A stretch of 8,417 nt of DNA from positions 1-8,417 of the forward strand of contig CAYLZW010000254.1 in assembly GCA_964388085.1 (NCBI GenBank), read 5' to 3'. Below the pieces are notes generated by a model. That model was not told the origin of the DNA and made no database searches. It was given only the letters and a program-made list of their open reading frames with translations. Source of the stretch: CAYLZW01 sp964388085. Lineage in GTDB: Bacteria > Myxococcota > UBA727 > CAYLZW01. Position 1 is the first letter of the stretch; each line of letters begins with the position of its first letter. The position numbers and the translations under genes were made by a program. Positions 1 to 6,713 of this stretch are shown piece by piece.

Positions 1-260
1 CGCTGCCGCATGGCGGGGCCGCTCACAAGACCGACGCGGCGAGCATGTACGATCAAGGATCCAGGACTTGACGTCGAGGACCGATTGGACGATTCGTTGG
101 GTGCTCCGCCTCCTCATACCAGTCGGAGCACGACGGGGTTGCGTGGTTCCAGCACGCGCCCCGTCACCTATTTCAGGCTGGCGACACGCCGGCGCTCCAC
201 CTCCTTCGGCGCGCTACCTCTCTCGGCCGCTCTTCGCGAGAAAACCGCCTGCGTGATGGG
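1..260. other. No recognisable gene
   Basis: Open frames exist on both strands but none resembles a protein family I know, and none has a convincing start signal. If the IS21-like remnant to the right had been intact, the missing part of istA and then istB would lie here on the minus strand. I could not recognise either in the minus-strand frames I read, so this stretch is probably unrelated sequence beyond the break point or badly decayed element. Confidence 0.5.
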
Positions 261-584
261 CTACGCCCCTCCGGCGCAGGTTTCGCCCTCATCGAGCTGG
301 TTCGAGATCGAGGACCAACCCGGCATCAGGCTTGGGTGGCAACAGTCGAAGAGCCGCGTCGCTCGGAGCTTCGGGTAGCTCTTCAGCGTCTGCTCGATGA
401 ACTCGGCGTAGGACGCTGTAAGTCGTTCACGAGGTACTTGCGGAGCGCGAGGCGTGAGCAAGCCGAGCACACGGCGCACGACGTCCTCATGCACGCCGAG
501 CTGGCGAGCGATTGTCCCCACCGGCCAATGCTCCGCGTAGTGCAGGCGGCGGATCTCAGCTTCCGTCTCGATGCTCGTCGTCAT
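261..584 (-). pseudogene. istA: Truncated IS21-family transposase (IstA N-terminus)
   Basis: The 107-residue frame begins with a helix-turn-helix of the kind that opens IS21 IstA transposases (residues about 10-44, with AEHWPVGTIARQLGVHEDVV). The typical linker segment follows (YAEFIEQTLKSYPKLRATRLFD, about residues 59-80). After residue 80 the sequence no longer resembles IstA: the expected second helical region and the whole DDE integrase core are absent, and the frame ends 27 residues later. Full IstA proteins run to roughly 400-500 residues, so this is an N-terminal fragment left by a deletion, insertion or frameshift near plus-strand position 344. The start is the ATG at 584, preceded by GAGG with a 6-base spacer. 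It cannot encode an active transposase but could still bind DNA. Confidence 0.6.
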
Positions 585-596
585 CGCGCGCCTCGT

Positions 597-1151
597 TTAC
601 GCTGGCGGGCCTCGCGCCTTCGGCAGCAAGAGCACCCGCAACAGCGACTCCACATGGCGAGGATACGGTCGCCGCACCCGTGAGCTTCGACGCCCGCACA
701 CGACGCAGCCGTGTCGTCTGTCGACGTGAAGACGTGGCTCTCCATTCGCGTCGCCATGCGTCGCGCCCTCCTGCTCGAACAGATCGTGTTGCCGTTCGTT
801 CGCGTGGGCCGACTTCACCTTGGAAGCAAGTTTCTCGCGACCGTGATCCGTCACGCGGCGAGCTCTCTGCCGCGCTCGATACCTACGTTGGCGGTCACGG
901 TGATCGAGCCGGCCTTCGTCGCTGCGCTGATGACGGGCGCGCGCCGACCGCTTCCGCCGCAGATCGCCGCGCTCCCCGCACGTCGGCGAGCAGTACAGCT
1001 GGCCGCGCCAGTCGGCTTCGCACACGTGAAACAGCCTGCGGCACCAGGCGCAGCGTGTCTCGACGAGGATCGGCTCTTCTTCGACCAACGCAGCATCGCT
1101 GCCGAGAGGTCGGAAACTTGATGCCGCCGCCGCGATCGACGACAACCACAT
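597..1151 (-). CDS. Cysteine-rich (zinc-ribbon-like) IS accessory protein
   Basis: This 184-residue ORF starts at ATG 1151; a TTG one codon upstream is less likely. An N-terminal cysteine cluster (Cys34, Cys37, Cys44, Cys54, Cys58, with the pattern CAWC ... QLYCSPTC) looks like a small zinc-binding fold. It is followed by a very basic segment (about residues 62-100, with HQRSDEGRLDHRDRQRRYR). A late CVVCGRRS (Cys149, Cys152) may complete or add a metal site. I recall similar proteins encoded just upstream of IS21-type transposases in high-GC bacteria, where they have no proven role; DNA or RNA binding is an inference from the zinc-ribbon and basic regions. The stop lies 12 bases before the istA remnant, as in a two-gene IS transcript. 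Whether its C-terminus is intact is unclear, because the last 30 residues are low in recognisable features. Confidence 0.5.
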   Translation of the reverse strand: MWLSSIAAAASSFRPLGSDAALVEEEPILVETRCAWCRRLFHVCEADWRGQLYCSPTCGERGDLRRKRSARARHQRSDEGRLDHRDRQRRYRARQRARRVTDHGREKLASKVKSAHANERQHDLFEQEGATHGDANGEPRLHVDRRHGCVVCGRRSSRVRRPYPRHVESLLRVLLLPKARGPPA

Positions 1152-1154
1152 CAA

Positions 1155-1470
1155 CGGCTCCGGCCGCGAAGAGTCCGAGGAGCGGCCCGTCCAGACCAGG
1201 CTCCTCGGGCTCTTGCTCTATCTCGACTTGGATCAGCTACGCCGCCACGTGCGCCATCGCGAGATCTCGACCGCGACGAAGACCGTCAAAACGGCTCGGA
1301 TCTGGGCTGCCGTTCACACTTCGCCAGCCAGGGCGCCACGGGCGCGTGAGCACGGGCGCGAAATCGAGGGGCGTCGGCAGGCCCACAACCGCCTCCGACG
1401 CCCCAAGTCCCCGGAACCTCGCGAGCACTACAACATATTGGAAATACACATGAAAATGTCGTTTTCGGCC
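1155..1470. other. Gap without a recognised gene
   Basis: This stretch separates the IS remnant from the amidoligase leader. Open frames cross it on both strands; the best looking is a plus-strand frame reading GLLLYLDLDQLRRHVRHREIS near 1200-1265. It has no clear start or ribosome binding site, matches no family I know, and runs on into the repeated leader. The right-hand end of the insertion sequence probably lies somewhere here, but I could not identify terminal inverted repeats. An AT-richer patch around 1430-1470 just before the leader repeat may be part of the promoter region of the next gene. Confidence 0.5.
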
Positions 1471-1550
1471 TTGCTAGGGGCGCGAACGGAAGCCTGTATG
1501 TCCACACGCGACGGGCACTGGGCACGACGCGAAACGCGAGGACGAAGACC
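1471..1550 (+). promoter_or_regulatory. Leader repeat copy 1 (before amidoligase)
   Basis: This is the first of two similar leaders, each ending directly at a start codon; the other is at 3726-3803. Shared blocks are TTGCTA (1471-1476), a 24-base identical block (1480-1503), CGCGACGGGCA (1507-1517) and AACGCGAGGACGA (1533-1545), which carries the GAGGA ribosome binding site (1538-1542) 8 bases before ATG 1551. TTGCTA with an 18-base spacer to TGTATG (1495-1500) could be a -35/-10 pair. Alternatively, GGAAG before the ATG at 1498 could start an 18-codon leader ORF whose TGA overlaps the amidoligase ATG. Conservation across the whole leader rather than only the promoter suggests a role in the transcript or binding by a dedicated regulator. 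Confidence 0.65.
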
Positions 1551-2445
<895 letters not shown>

Positions 2446-2465
<20 letters not shown>

Positions 2466-3015
2466 ACCCCAGCGCGGGGCCGGCCGCCGCGCCGGCCCTG
2501 GACTCCTCGGAGAACGGAAGCGATGGATGACGACCACGGGCTCCGGCCCGAAGCGAGATGAGAAGATGACCCCGGTGCTCTACTTCGCCTACGGCTCGAA
2601 CCTCGACGACGACCAGATGCGCGCGCGTTGCGCTGGCGCTCGCGTCGTCGGGCGCGCGGTGCTGCCGAACCACACGCTGGCGTTCGGCGGCTTCAGCCAC
2701 CGCTGGGGCGGCGCGGTCGCCAGCGTCGTGCGCACCAAGGGCGCGCGCGTCGAGGGGCTGCTCTACGAACTCGGCGGCGTCGACCTCCGCGCGCTCGACC
2801 GCTTCGAGGGGCATCCCTTCGCCTACGAGCGCGTTACGCGCTTGGTGCAGGATGAGCACGGGCGCCGCCGCCGCGCGATGACGTACCTCCAGCCCGAGGA
2901 CACGTTCGAGGCGTGGACGCCGCCGCAGGACTACTTCGCGGTCATTTGGCGCGCGTACGCGCGGCTGGGCTTCGACGTCGAGCCCCTGGCCATCGCAGCG
3001 GGGGTGGCAGCGTGA
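2446..3015 (+). CDS. Gamma-glutamylcyclotransferase-fold protein (YGSN type)
   Basis: The C-terminal 149 residues form a complete gamma-glutamylcyclotransferase (AIG2/BtrG-like) domain. It has a YFAYGSNL glycine-rich substrate loop, a central VASVVRTKGARVEGLLYEL strand pair, and LDRFEGHPFAYERV, whose Glu is the expected catalytic acid. Such enzymes cleave gamma-glutamyl amides to give 5-oxoproline or remove gamma-glutamyl groups from an amine. The start is uncertain. ATG 2446 has a near-perfect Shine-Dalgarno (AAGGAGGT, 2433-2440, 5-base spacer) and overlaps the amidoligase by 20 bases, but adds 40 Arg/Gly/Pro-rich residues. ATG 2527 has GGAAG 6 bases upstream. ATG 2566 gives the usual family N-terminus (MTPVLYFAYGSN) with no clear ribosome binding site. 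I list the start with the strongest signal; the domain itself is secure. Its stop overlaps the next start by 4 bases. Likely role: release or editing of a product made by the upstream amidoligase (inference). Confidence 0.8.
2475..2500 (+). other. GC-rich hairpin at amidoligase/cyclotransferase junction
   Basis: The arms GGGCCGGC (2477-2484) and GCCGGCCC (2491-2498) pair perfectly around a 6-base loop, and the stem can extend by one G-T and one C-G pair to 2475 and 2500. It lies 10 bases after the amidoligase stop. No T-run follows, so it is not a classical terminator. It could stabilise or process the transcript or reduce expression of downstream genes. If the cyclotransferase starts at 2446, the hairpin is inside its coding sequence and may only reflect GC-rich codons. 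Confidence 0.4.
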
Positions 3016-3410
3016 ACGCGCCCAACCGCCAACAGCGCGCGACGACGCGCGTCTTCGTCTACGGGACGCTTCTCGCTGGCGAGCCGAACCATCGCGTACT
3101 GGGCGGCGCCAAGCTTATCGCGGAGGCGCGCACCGAGCCCGCGTTCGAGCTGCGCGATCTCGGTCCGTTCCCCGGGCTCGTGCGCGGCGATGAGCACGCC
3201 GTCGGCGGCGAGGTCTACGAGGTCGACGCGCCGACGCTCGCGCGGCTCGACGCCCTCGAAGGCCATCCGCGCTTCTACCGCCGCGCGCGCATCGCGCTCG
3301 AGGACCGCACCATCGTCGAGACCTACCTCCTCACGCCCGAGCAGGTCGAAGGTCGTCCCGTCATCGCCTCGGGCAACTGGCGCTCGCGCCGAAAGGAGAA
3401 GGCAGCATGA
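3012..3410 (+). CDS. Gamma-glutamylcyclotransferase-fold protein (YGTL, AIG2/GGACT type)
   Basis: This 132-residue protein has the AIG2/YtfP-like layout. RVFVYGTLL (residues 13-21) is the substrate-binding loop. ELRDLGPFPGLVRG (46-59) and GGEVYEV (65-71) are core strands. LARLDALEGHPRFYRR (76-91) carries Glu83 as the predicted catalytic acid, and SGNWR (120-124) near the end resembles the closing motif of gamma-glutamylamine cyclotransferases, which release the amine from gamma-glutamylamines or isopeptide remnants. The start is GTG 3012, overlapping the previous stop by 4 bases (GTGA) with a G-rich stretch upstream; no ATG lies nearby before the YGTL motif. It differs clearly from the preceding YGSN-type paralogue, so the two probably act on different bonds or steps. 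It is translationally coupled on both sides, and its stop overlaps the next ATG by 4 bases. Confidence 0.85.
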   Translation: MNAPNRQQRATTRVFVYGTLLAGEPNHRVLGGAKLIAEARTEPAFELRDLGPFPGLVRGDEHAVGGEVYEVDAPTLARLDALEGHPRFYRRARIALEDRTIVETYLLTPEQVEGRPVIASGNWRSRRKEKAA

Positions 3411-3649
3411 AGATCGTGATGAGAGACGGGCGCGTGTTCCAAGGGACCGCGCTGCAGATCGTGAAGGCCATGCAGGACATCGCGTTCGGCGTCGATGACT
3501 TCACCGTGCCGAAGTACATCGAGTGGGTCGTCGCCAACGCGCGCAAGTTCGAGGAGGTCGAGCTCGACGTGAAGGGCGAGACCGACGAGGAGCTGGCCGC
3601 GTCGCTCGTCGCCGAGATGATCCGTACCGGGCTCACGGCGAAGGGGTAG
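3407..3649 (+). CDS. Small conserved-looking protein of unknown function, amidoligase operon
   Basis: This 80-residue protein opens with MKIVMRDGRVFQGTA, predicted as a beta hairpin, followed by helices QIVKAMQDIAF (about 18-28), KYIEWVVANARKF (38-50) and EELAASLVAEMIRTGL (61-76). I cannot assign a family. It has no cysteine, signal peptide or membrane segment and should be a compact cytoplasmic alpha/beta protein. Its coding status is well supported: ATG 3407 overlaps the upstream stop by 4 bases, AAGGAG (3393-3398) lies 8 bases upstream, and the composition is protein-like. Being the last gene of a ligase/cyclotransferase unit, it could be the acceptor or carrier modified by the amidoligase, or an accessory subunit. 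Several Lys and Glu residues offer possible attachment points, but no tail motif proves this. Confidence 0.75.
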   Translation: MKIVMRDGRVFQGTALQIVKAMQDIAFGVDDFTVPKYIEWVVANARKFEEVELDVKGETDEELAASLVAEMIRTGLTAKG

Positions 3650-3725
3650 GCAGAAGGCCTCCACGCCCGAAGCGCACGGAACGTCGCGTGTTCTCGCACG
3701 AGGTCGATTCCTTCGCTTCTTCGCC

Positions 3726-3803
3726 TTGCTACGTGCGCGAACGGAAGCCTGTATGTCCTCGCGACGGGCAACGCCGCCCGCGCAGAACGCGAGGACGACG
3801 ACC
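3726..3803 (+). promoter_or_regulatory. Leader repeat copy 2 (before 83-residue gene)
   Basis: This is the second copy of the leader found at 1471-1550. It repeats TTGCTA (3726-3731), the 24-base identical block (3735-3758), CGCGACGGGCA (3760-3770) and AACGCGAGGACGA (3786-3798), and it too ends at a start codon (ATG 3804). Total length to the start codon is 78 bases against 80 in copy 1; the differences are small indels and substitutions between the blocks. The -35/-10-like pair TTGCTA and TGTATG (3750-3755) keeps its 18-base spacing. The ATG at 3753 is in frame with the downstream gene here, whereas the equivalent ATG in copy 1 is out of frame, so a shared leader peptide is not conserved. 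Confidence 0.65.
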
Positions 3804-4055
3804 ATGAGGATGAAGACCACCACCGCCTTTCACGCCTACGCCAACATCCGCGCCCGGCGCGCCGTCGAGCAGGCCGCCGCCACCGCGCGCTTCATGGTGA
3901 AACGGGTGAACAAGGACGGCTCGATCAGCCGCATGGCGCCCACCCCGAACGACTGGCGGTACGACGCGTTCGCCACTGCCGAGGACGCGGAGAAGCGCCG
4001 CGCCGCCCTCGAGGCGATGAACCCGGGCTCGCGCTTCGCGGTGGTCGCGCTCTGA
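3804..4055 (+). CDS. Small hypothetical protein under the duplicated leader
   Basis: This 83-residue protein has an N-terminal helix rich in Ala and Arg (about residues 9-28), a central FMVKRVNKDGSISRMAPTPND (30-50) that looks like a beta hairpin, and then WRYDAFATAEDAEKRRAALEAMNPGSRFAVVAL to the end. I do not recognise a family. It is basic, has no cysteines, and shows no signal peptide or membrane segment. The start at ATG 3804 follows GAGGA with an 8-base spacer, exactly as for the amidoligase; ATG 3810 is a weaker alternative, and ATG 3753 would add 17 residues encoded by the leader. Sharing its leader with the amidoligase gene suggests co-expression and possibly a role in the same pathway as substrate, partner or regulator. 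The arsenic operon that follows has its own promoter. Confidence 0.65.
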   Translation: MRMKTTTAFHAYANIRARRAVEQAAATARFMVKRVNKDGSISRMAPTPNDWRYDAFATAEDAEKRRAALEAMNPGSRFAVVAL

Positions 4056-4161
4056 CGCGCGCCACGGGCGCCGACGTTGGCCCACGTGGCCGCGTCGCGC
4101 AGCCCGCCGTCGAGCCCCGCGTGAAGGACTCCGCGCGCGCCGGGGCGCAACGTGGAGCGAC

Positions 4162-4185
4162 GCCCGCCGCCGACAGCCGGCGGGC
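4162..4185 (+). terminator. GC-rich hairpin between the two gene blocks
   Basis: The arms GCCCGCCG (4162-4169) and CGGCGGGC (4178-4185) form a perfect 8-bp stem with an 8-base loop. It sits in the 200-base gap between the 83-residue gene and arsR, where a terminator for the upstream unit is expected. There is no downstream T-run, so it may be a weak or factor-dependent stop site or simply GC-rich sequence. Confidence 0.35.
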
Positions 4186-4217
4186 TGAGCCGGAGCGGCT
4201 TGGCCGGGCGGGACGGA

Positions 4218-4246
4218 TTGACGGGCGAGGTCGTGGCAGCTATCGT
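4218..4246 (+). promoter_or_regulatory. Predicted sigma-70-type promoter of arsR
   Basis: TTGACG (4218-4223) matches five of six bases of the housekeeping -35 consensus. TATCGT (4241-4246), four of six for -10, lies after an ideal 17-base spacer. Transcription would begin near 4253, only a few bases before the arsR ATG at 4256. The -10 box overlaps the palindrome at 4242-4257, so repressor binding there would block RNA polymerase. Confidence 0.7.
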
Positions 4247-4257
4247 AGTTCTACGAT
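4242..4257. promoter_or_regulatory. ArsR operator 1 (perfect palindrome)
   Basis: ATCGTAG (4242-4248) and CTACGAT (4251-4257) form a perfect 7-bp inverted repeat with a 2-base centre. It overlaps the predicted -10 box on one side and the first two bases of the arsR start codon on the other. ArsR-family repressors bind short AT-containing inverted repeats at or near the promoter of their own gene, so autoregulation released by arsenite is the expected behaviour. Site 2 before acr3 has the same half-site spacing. Confidence 0.7.
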
Positions 4258-4603
4258 GAGTAGCGCTGCCCAGACCAACGACGCCTGTTGCCCGCCCGCG
4301 AGCGAGCAGGCCGACCTCCGGCCGGTCGAAGGGGATGAGGCCGACGAGGAACTGGCGACGCTCTCGAAGGCGCTCGGCCACCCGGCGCGGGTGAAGATCG
4401 TCCGCATCCTCCTCCGCAAGAACGCCTGCATCTGCGGCGATATCGTGGAGGAGCTGCCGCTCGCCCAGTCGACCGTCTCCCAGCACCTCAAGGTGCTGAA
4501 GGAGGCCGGGCTCATCCGAGGCGACGTCGACGGGCCCCGCGTCTGTTACTGCATCGAGCCGCGCGCGCTCCGGCGCCTGCGCGCGCTCGTGGGGGGCCTG
4601 TGA
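4256..4603 (+). CDS. arsR: ArsR-family arsenite-responsive repressor
   Basis: This 115-residue winged-helix repressor has the core LATLSKALGHPARVKIVRILL (residues 33-53) and the recognition helix region ELPLAQSTVSQHLKVLKEAGLI (66-87), followed by the wing. Three cysteine pairs are present: Cys11/Cys12 (ACCPP), Cys58/Cys60 (NACICGD) and Cys97/Cys99 (RVCYCIEP), which can supply the thiolates for As(III). The positions differ from the CVCDLC motif of the E. coli plasmid ArsR, so this is another branch of the family. ATG 4256 is the first start before the conserved region. It has no Shine-Dalgarno, and the predicted transcript starts only about three bases upstream, so it is probably translated from a nearly leaderless mRNA. 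As the first gene of the arsenic operon it is expected to repress itself and the downstream genes through sites at 4242-4257 and 4623-4642. Confidence 0.9.
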   Translation: MSSAAQTNDACCPPASEQADLRPVEGDEADEELATLSKALGHPARVKIVRILLRKNACICGDIVEELPLAQSTVSQHLKVLKEAGLIRGDVDGPRVCYCIEPRALRRLRALVGGL

Positions 4604-4622
4604 TGGTCGTCGCTCGCCCTAA

Positions 4623-4642
4623 TTATCGTTCATCGTCGATAA
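4623..4642. promoter_or_regulatory. ArsR operator 2 before acr3
   Basis: TTATCG (4623-4628) and CGATAA (4637-4642) form an inverted repeat. Aligned with operator 1, both sites read TATCGT, seven bases, then CGAT at the same spacing, with a shared TC in the centre. It lies in the gap between arsR and acr3, which suggests a second, internally regulated promoter or extra repression of acr3. I could not find a convincing -35 box at the proper distance. Confidence 0.55.
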
Positions 4643-4682
4643 ACACGACTGCGCCCCACCCGGCGCCCGAACCCATCTTCCT

Positions 4683-5804
4683 GTGACCACCATGCAGACC
4701 GAAAAGGCCGGCGTCGCCGGCAAGCTCTCGTTCCTCGACCGCTACCTCACGCTGTGGATCTTTGCGGCGATGGGCGTCGGCATCGCCCTGGGATTCCTCG
4801 CGCCCGGCGTCACCACGGCCCTCGACCGCATGAGCGTCGGCACGACGTCGATCCCCATCGCGGCCGGCCTCATCCTGATGATGTACCCGCCGCTCGCGAA
4901 GGTTCGCTACGAGGAGCTGGGGCGCGTCTTCAAGAACAAGCGCGTGCTCGGCCTGTCGCTCGTGCAGAACTGGGTGCTCGGCCCGCTGCTCATGTTCGGG
5001 CTCGCGATCGTCTTCCTGCGCGACAAGCCCGAGTACATGCTGGGCCTCATCCTCATCGGCCTCGCGCGCTGCATCGCGATGGTCATCGTCTGGAACGACC
5101 TCGCCAAGGGCGACCGCGAGTACTGCGCGGGGCTGGTCGCGTTCAACTCGATCTTCCAGGTGCTGTTCTTCTCGGTCTACGCCTACGTCTTCGCGACGCT
5201 CTTGCCCACCTGGCTCGGGCTGGAGGGCGCGGTCGTCAACATCTCGATCGGCGAGATCGCGCAGAGCGTCGCCATCTACCTCGGCGTCCCGTTCGCGGCG
5301 GGCTTCCTCACGCGGCGAGTCCTCGTCGGCGCCAAGGGGCGCGACTGGTACGAGCAGCGTTTCGTCCCGCGCATCGGGCCCATCACGCTCGTGTCGCTGC
5401 TCTTCACCATCGTCGTGATGTTCTCGCTCAAGGGCGAAGCCATCGTGCAGCTCCCGCTCGACGTGCTTCGCATCGCGGTGCCGCTGCTCATCTACTTCGT
5501 GGTGATGTTCGCGGTGTCGTTCTTCATGAGCAAGCGCGTCGGCGCGAACTACCCAGAGGCGGTCACGCTCTCGTTCACCGCCGCGTCCAACAATTTCGAG
5601 CTAGCGATCGCCGTCGCCATCGCGAGCTTCGGCATCCACAGCGGCGTGGCGTTCGCCGCTGTCATCGGGCCGCTCGTCGAGGTGCCGGTGCTGATCGGCC
5701 TCGTGAACGCCGCGCTCTGGGCGCAGCGCCGGTACTTCCCCGGCACGCCCCTCGAGATGGACGCGCCCGCCTGTTCGACGGATCGCGCGGAGGTGAAGGC
5801 GTGA
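4683..5804 (+). CDS. acr3: Acr3-family arsenite efflux permease
   Basis: This 373-residue integral membrane protein (370 if ATG 4692 is used) is of normal length for Acr3 and has about ten hydrophobic segments. Signatures are the conserved LARCIAMVIVWNDLAKGD with its essential Cys130, FNSIFQVLFFSVYAYV (155-170), LSFTAASNNFELAIAVAIA (296-314) and GPLVEVPVLIGLVN (329-342) with a conserved Glu in the transport path. It exports As(OH)3/arsenite out of the cytoplasm using the proton-motive force. Two starts are possible, GTG 4683 and ATG 4692; neither has a clear ribosome binding site, and ATG 4692 is the more usual choice. It lies 79-88 bases after arsR with an operator between. Its stop codon overlaps the arsC start by one base (TGATG), giving translational coupling of export to arsenate reduction. 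Confidence 0.95.
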   Translation: MTTMQTEKAGVAGKLSFLDRYLTLWIFAAMGVGIALGFLAPGVTTALDRMSVGTTSIPIAAGLILMMYPPLAKVRYEELGRVFKNKRVLGLSLVQNWVLGPLLMFGLAIVFLRDKPEYMLGLILIGLARCIAMVIVWNDLAKGDREYCAGLVAFNSIFQVLFFSVYAYVFATLLPTWLGLEGAVVNISIGEIAQSVAIYLGVPFAAGFLTRRVLVGAKGRDWYEQRFVPRIGPITLVSLLFTIVVMFSLKGEAIVQLPLDVLRIAVPLLIYFVVMFAVSFFMSKRVGANYPEAVTLSFTAASNNFELAIAVAIASFGIHSGVAFAAVIGPLVEVPVLIGLVNAALWAQRRYFPGTPLEMDAPACSTDRAEVKA

Positions 5805-6235
5805 TGGCGACCGAGACCAAAAGCATCCTGTTTCTCTGCGTCGCCAACTCGGCGCGGAGCCAGATGGCCGAGGGGCTCGCGCGCATGCTGTTCGGGGACC
5901 GCATCCCAGTGATGAGCGCGGGCAGCGAGCCAAGCACCGTGAACCCCTACGCCATCGAGGTGATGCGCGAGCTCGGCGTCGACCTCGCGACGCACCACTC
6001 GAAGTCGGTGCAGACGATCGACCCGACCACGGTAGGCACCGTCATCACGCTCTGCGCCGAAGAGGTCTGCCCGGTGTTCCTCGGCAGGGTACGGCGGCTG
6101 CATTGGCCGATCCCCGATCCAGCAAGCAAGGATGCATCGATCCCACGCGAGGAGATGCTCTCGCGTTTTCGGACGGCGCGCGACACCATCCGCGAGAAGC
6201 TCGAGCGCCTCGCGGCCGAGGAGGGCCATGGTTGA
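5804..6235 (+). CDS. arsC: Arsenate reductase, LMW-phosphatase (thioredoxin) type
   Basis: This 143-residue enzyme has the low-molecular-weight tyrosine phosphatase fold and reduces arsenate to arsenite. The anion loop is FLCVANSARSQMAEG, with the CX5R signature Cys12 to Arg18. A pair of cysteines follows at Cys84 and Cys89 (TLCAEEVCPVF), able to relay the disulfide, and WPIPDPA (101-107) supplies the catalytic-acid Asp-Pro. Electrons would come from thioredoxin. The two relay cysteines are separated by four residues, against six in the Staphylococcus aureus enzyme (Cys82/Cys89). ATG 5804 overlaps the acr3 stop by one base. The 3' end overlaps arsN2 by 8 bases, so arsC sits in a fully coupled run. 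It feeds arsenite to Acr3 and ArsM. Confidence 0.92.
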   Translation: MATETKSILFLCVANSARSQMAEGLARMLFGDRIPVMSAGSEPSTVNPYAIEVMRELGVDLATHHSKSVQTIDPTTVGTVITLCAEEVCPVFLGRVRRLHWPIPDPASKDASIPREEMLSRFRTARDTIREKLERLAAEEGHG

Positions 6236-6665
6236 GATCACGTCGGCCCGGCCGGGCGATCTCGACGCCGTCCTCGCGCTCGTCGAACGAGCGGGCCTGC
6301 CGACGAGCGGTGTCGCAGACGGCTTCCCGGACGGCTACGTGGTGGCGCACGCCGTCGGTGCGCTGGTCGCCGCCGCTGGACTCGAAGTGCATGGCGATGA
6401 CGGGCTCCTTCGTTCGGTCGTCGTCACACCCGCACACCGCTGCAGCGGGCTCGCGCGGAAGCTCGTCGACCGACTTCTCGACGCGGGGCGCGAACGTGGG
6501 CTCGGCGCGGTCTATCTCCTCACCACGACCGCGCGGGACTACTTCGCGAGGCTCGGCTTCGAGCGTGTGCCTCGGGAGAGCGCGCCTGAGGCGCTCCAAC
6601 GCTCGACGGAGTTCGCCTCGATCTGCCCTGCGTCGGCCGTGTGCATGAAAAGGCGCCTCCGATGA
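6228..6665 (+). CDS. arsN2: ArsN2-type GNAT acetyltransferase
   Basis: This 145-residue single GNAT domain has an N-terminal strand MVEITSARPGDLDAVLALV, then DGYVVAHAVGALVAAAGLEVHG (residues 35-56). The acetyl-CoA motif A region is LLRSVVVTPAHRCSGLARKLVDRLL (60-84), where RCSGLA replaces the more common RxxGxG/A loop. Next come AVYLLTTTARDYFARLGFERV (94-114) and the end PASAVCM. The YFARLGF and PASAVCM elements are typical of the arsenic-operon N-acetyltransferases called ArsN2. The related ArsN1 acetylates the herbicide-like phosphinothricin analogue arsinothricin; the substrate of ArsN2 is less certain. ATG 6228 overlaps the arsC stop by 8 bases, placing it in the same coupled transcript. 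It is probably cytoplasmic, with no export signal. Confidence 0.85.
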   Translation: MVEITSARPGDLDAVLALVERAGLPTSGVADGFPDGYVVAHAVGALVAAAGLEVHGDDGLLRSVVVTPAHRCSGLARKLVDRLLDAGRERGLGAVYLLTTTARDYFARLGFERVPRESAPEALQRSTEFASICPASAVCMKRRLR

Positions 6666-6713
6666 GCTGCGTCCTTTTCGAGAGATCACCGTCTTCAAGA
6701 GCAGGAGGTTACG

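Larger units (their letters stand above)
261..1154 (-). mobile_element. Remnant of IS21-like insertion sequence
   Basis: Two minus-strand ORFs in the order accessory cysteine-rich ORF (597-1151) then istA-like transposase (261-584) match the layout I associate with some IS21-family elements of high-GC soil bacteria. The ORFs are 12 bases apart, and a GAGG ribosome binding site (plus-strand 591-594) precedes istA. Homology to IstA stops near position 344, istB is not seen, and I could not identify terminal inverted repeats, so the element is defective. The limits given are those of the ORFs, not true element ends. The family assignment rests on the transposase N-terminus and is recall rather than a database result. 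Confidence 0.55.

Noticed and set aside
512..1453. Long plus-strand open frame across the IS remnant
   Set aside because: It lies antisense to the better-supported zinc-ribbon ORF, is extremely rich in Ser/Arg/Pro as expected from a shadow frame of GC-rich DNA, and has no family resemblance.
2512..2521. Third copy of the leader repeat before the first cyclotransferase
   Set aside because: Only 10 bases match; the -35-like box and the other conserved blocks are missing, so a chance match or shared ribosome binding site is more likely.
4754..5803. Plus-strand frame running through acr3 and continuing into arsC
   Set aside because: Only the part from 5804 is real (arsC). The earlier part is a frame shadow of acr3 with an Arg/His-rich, non-globular sequence.
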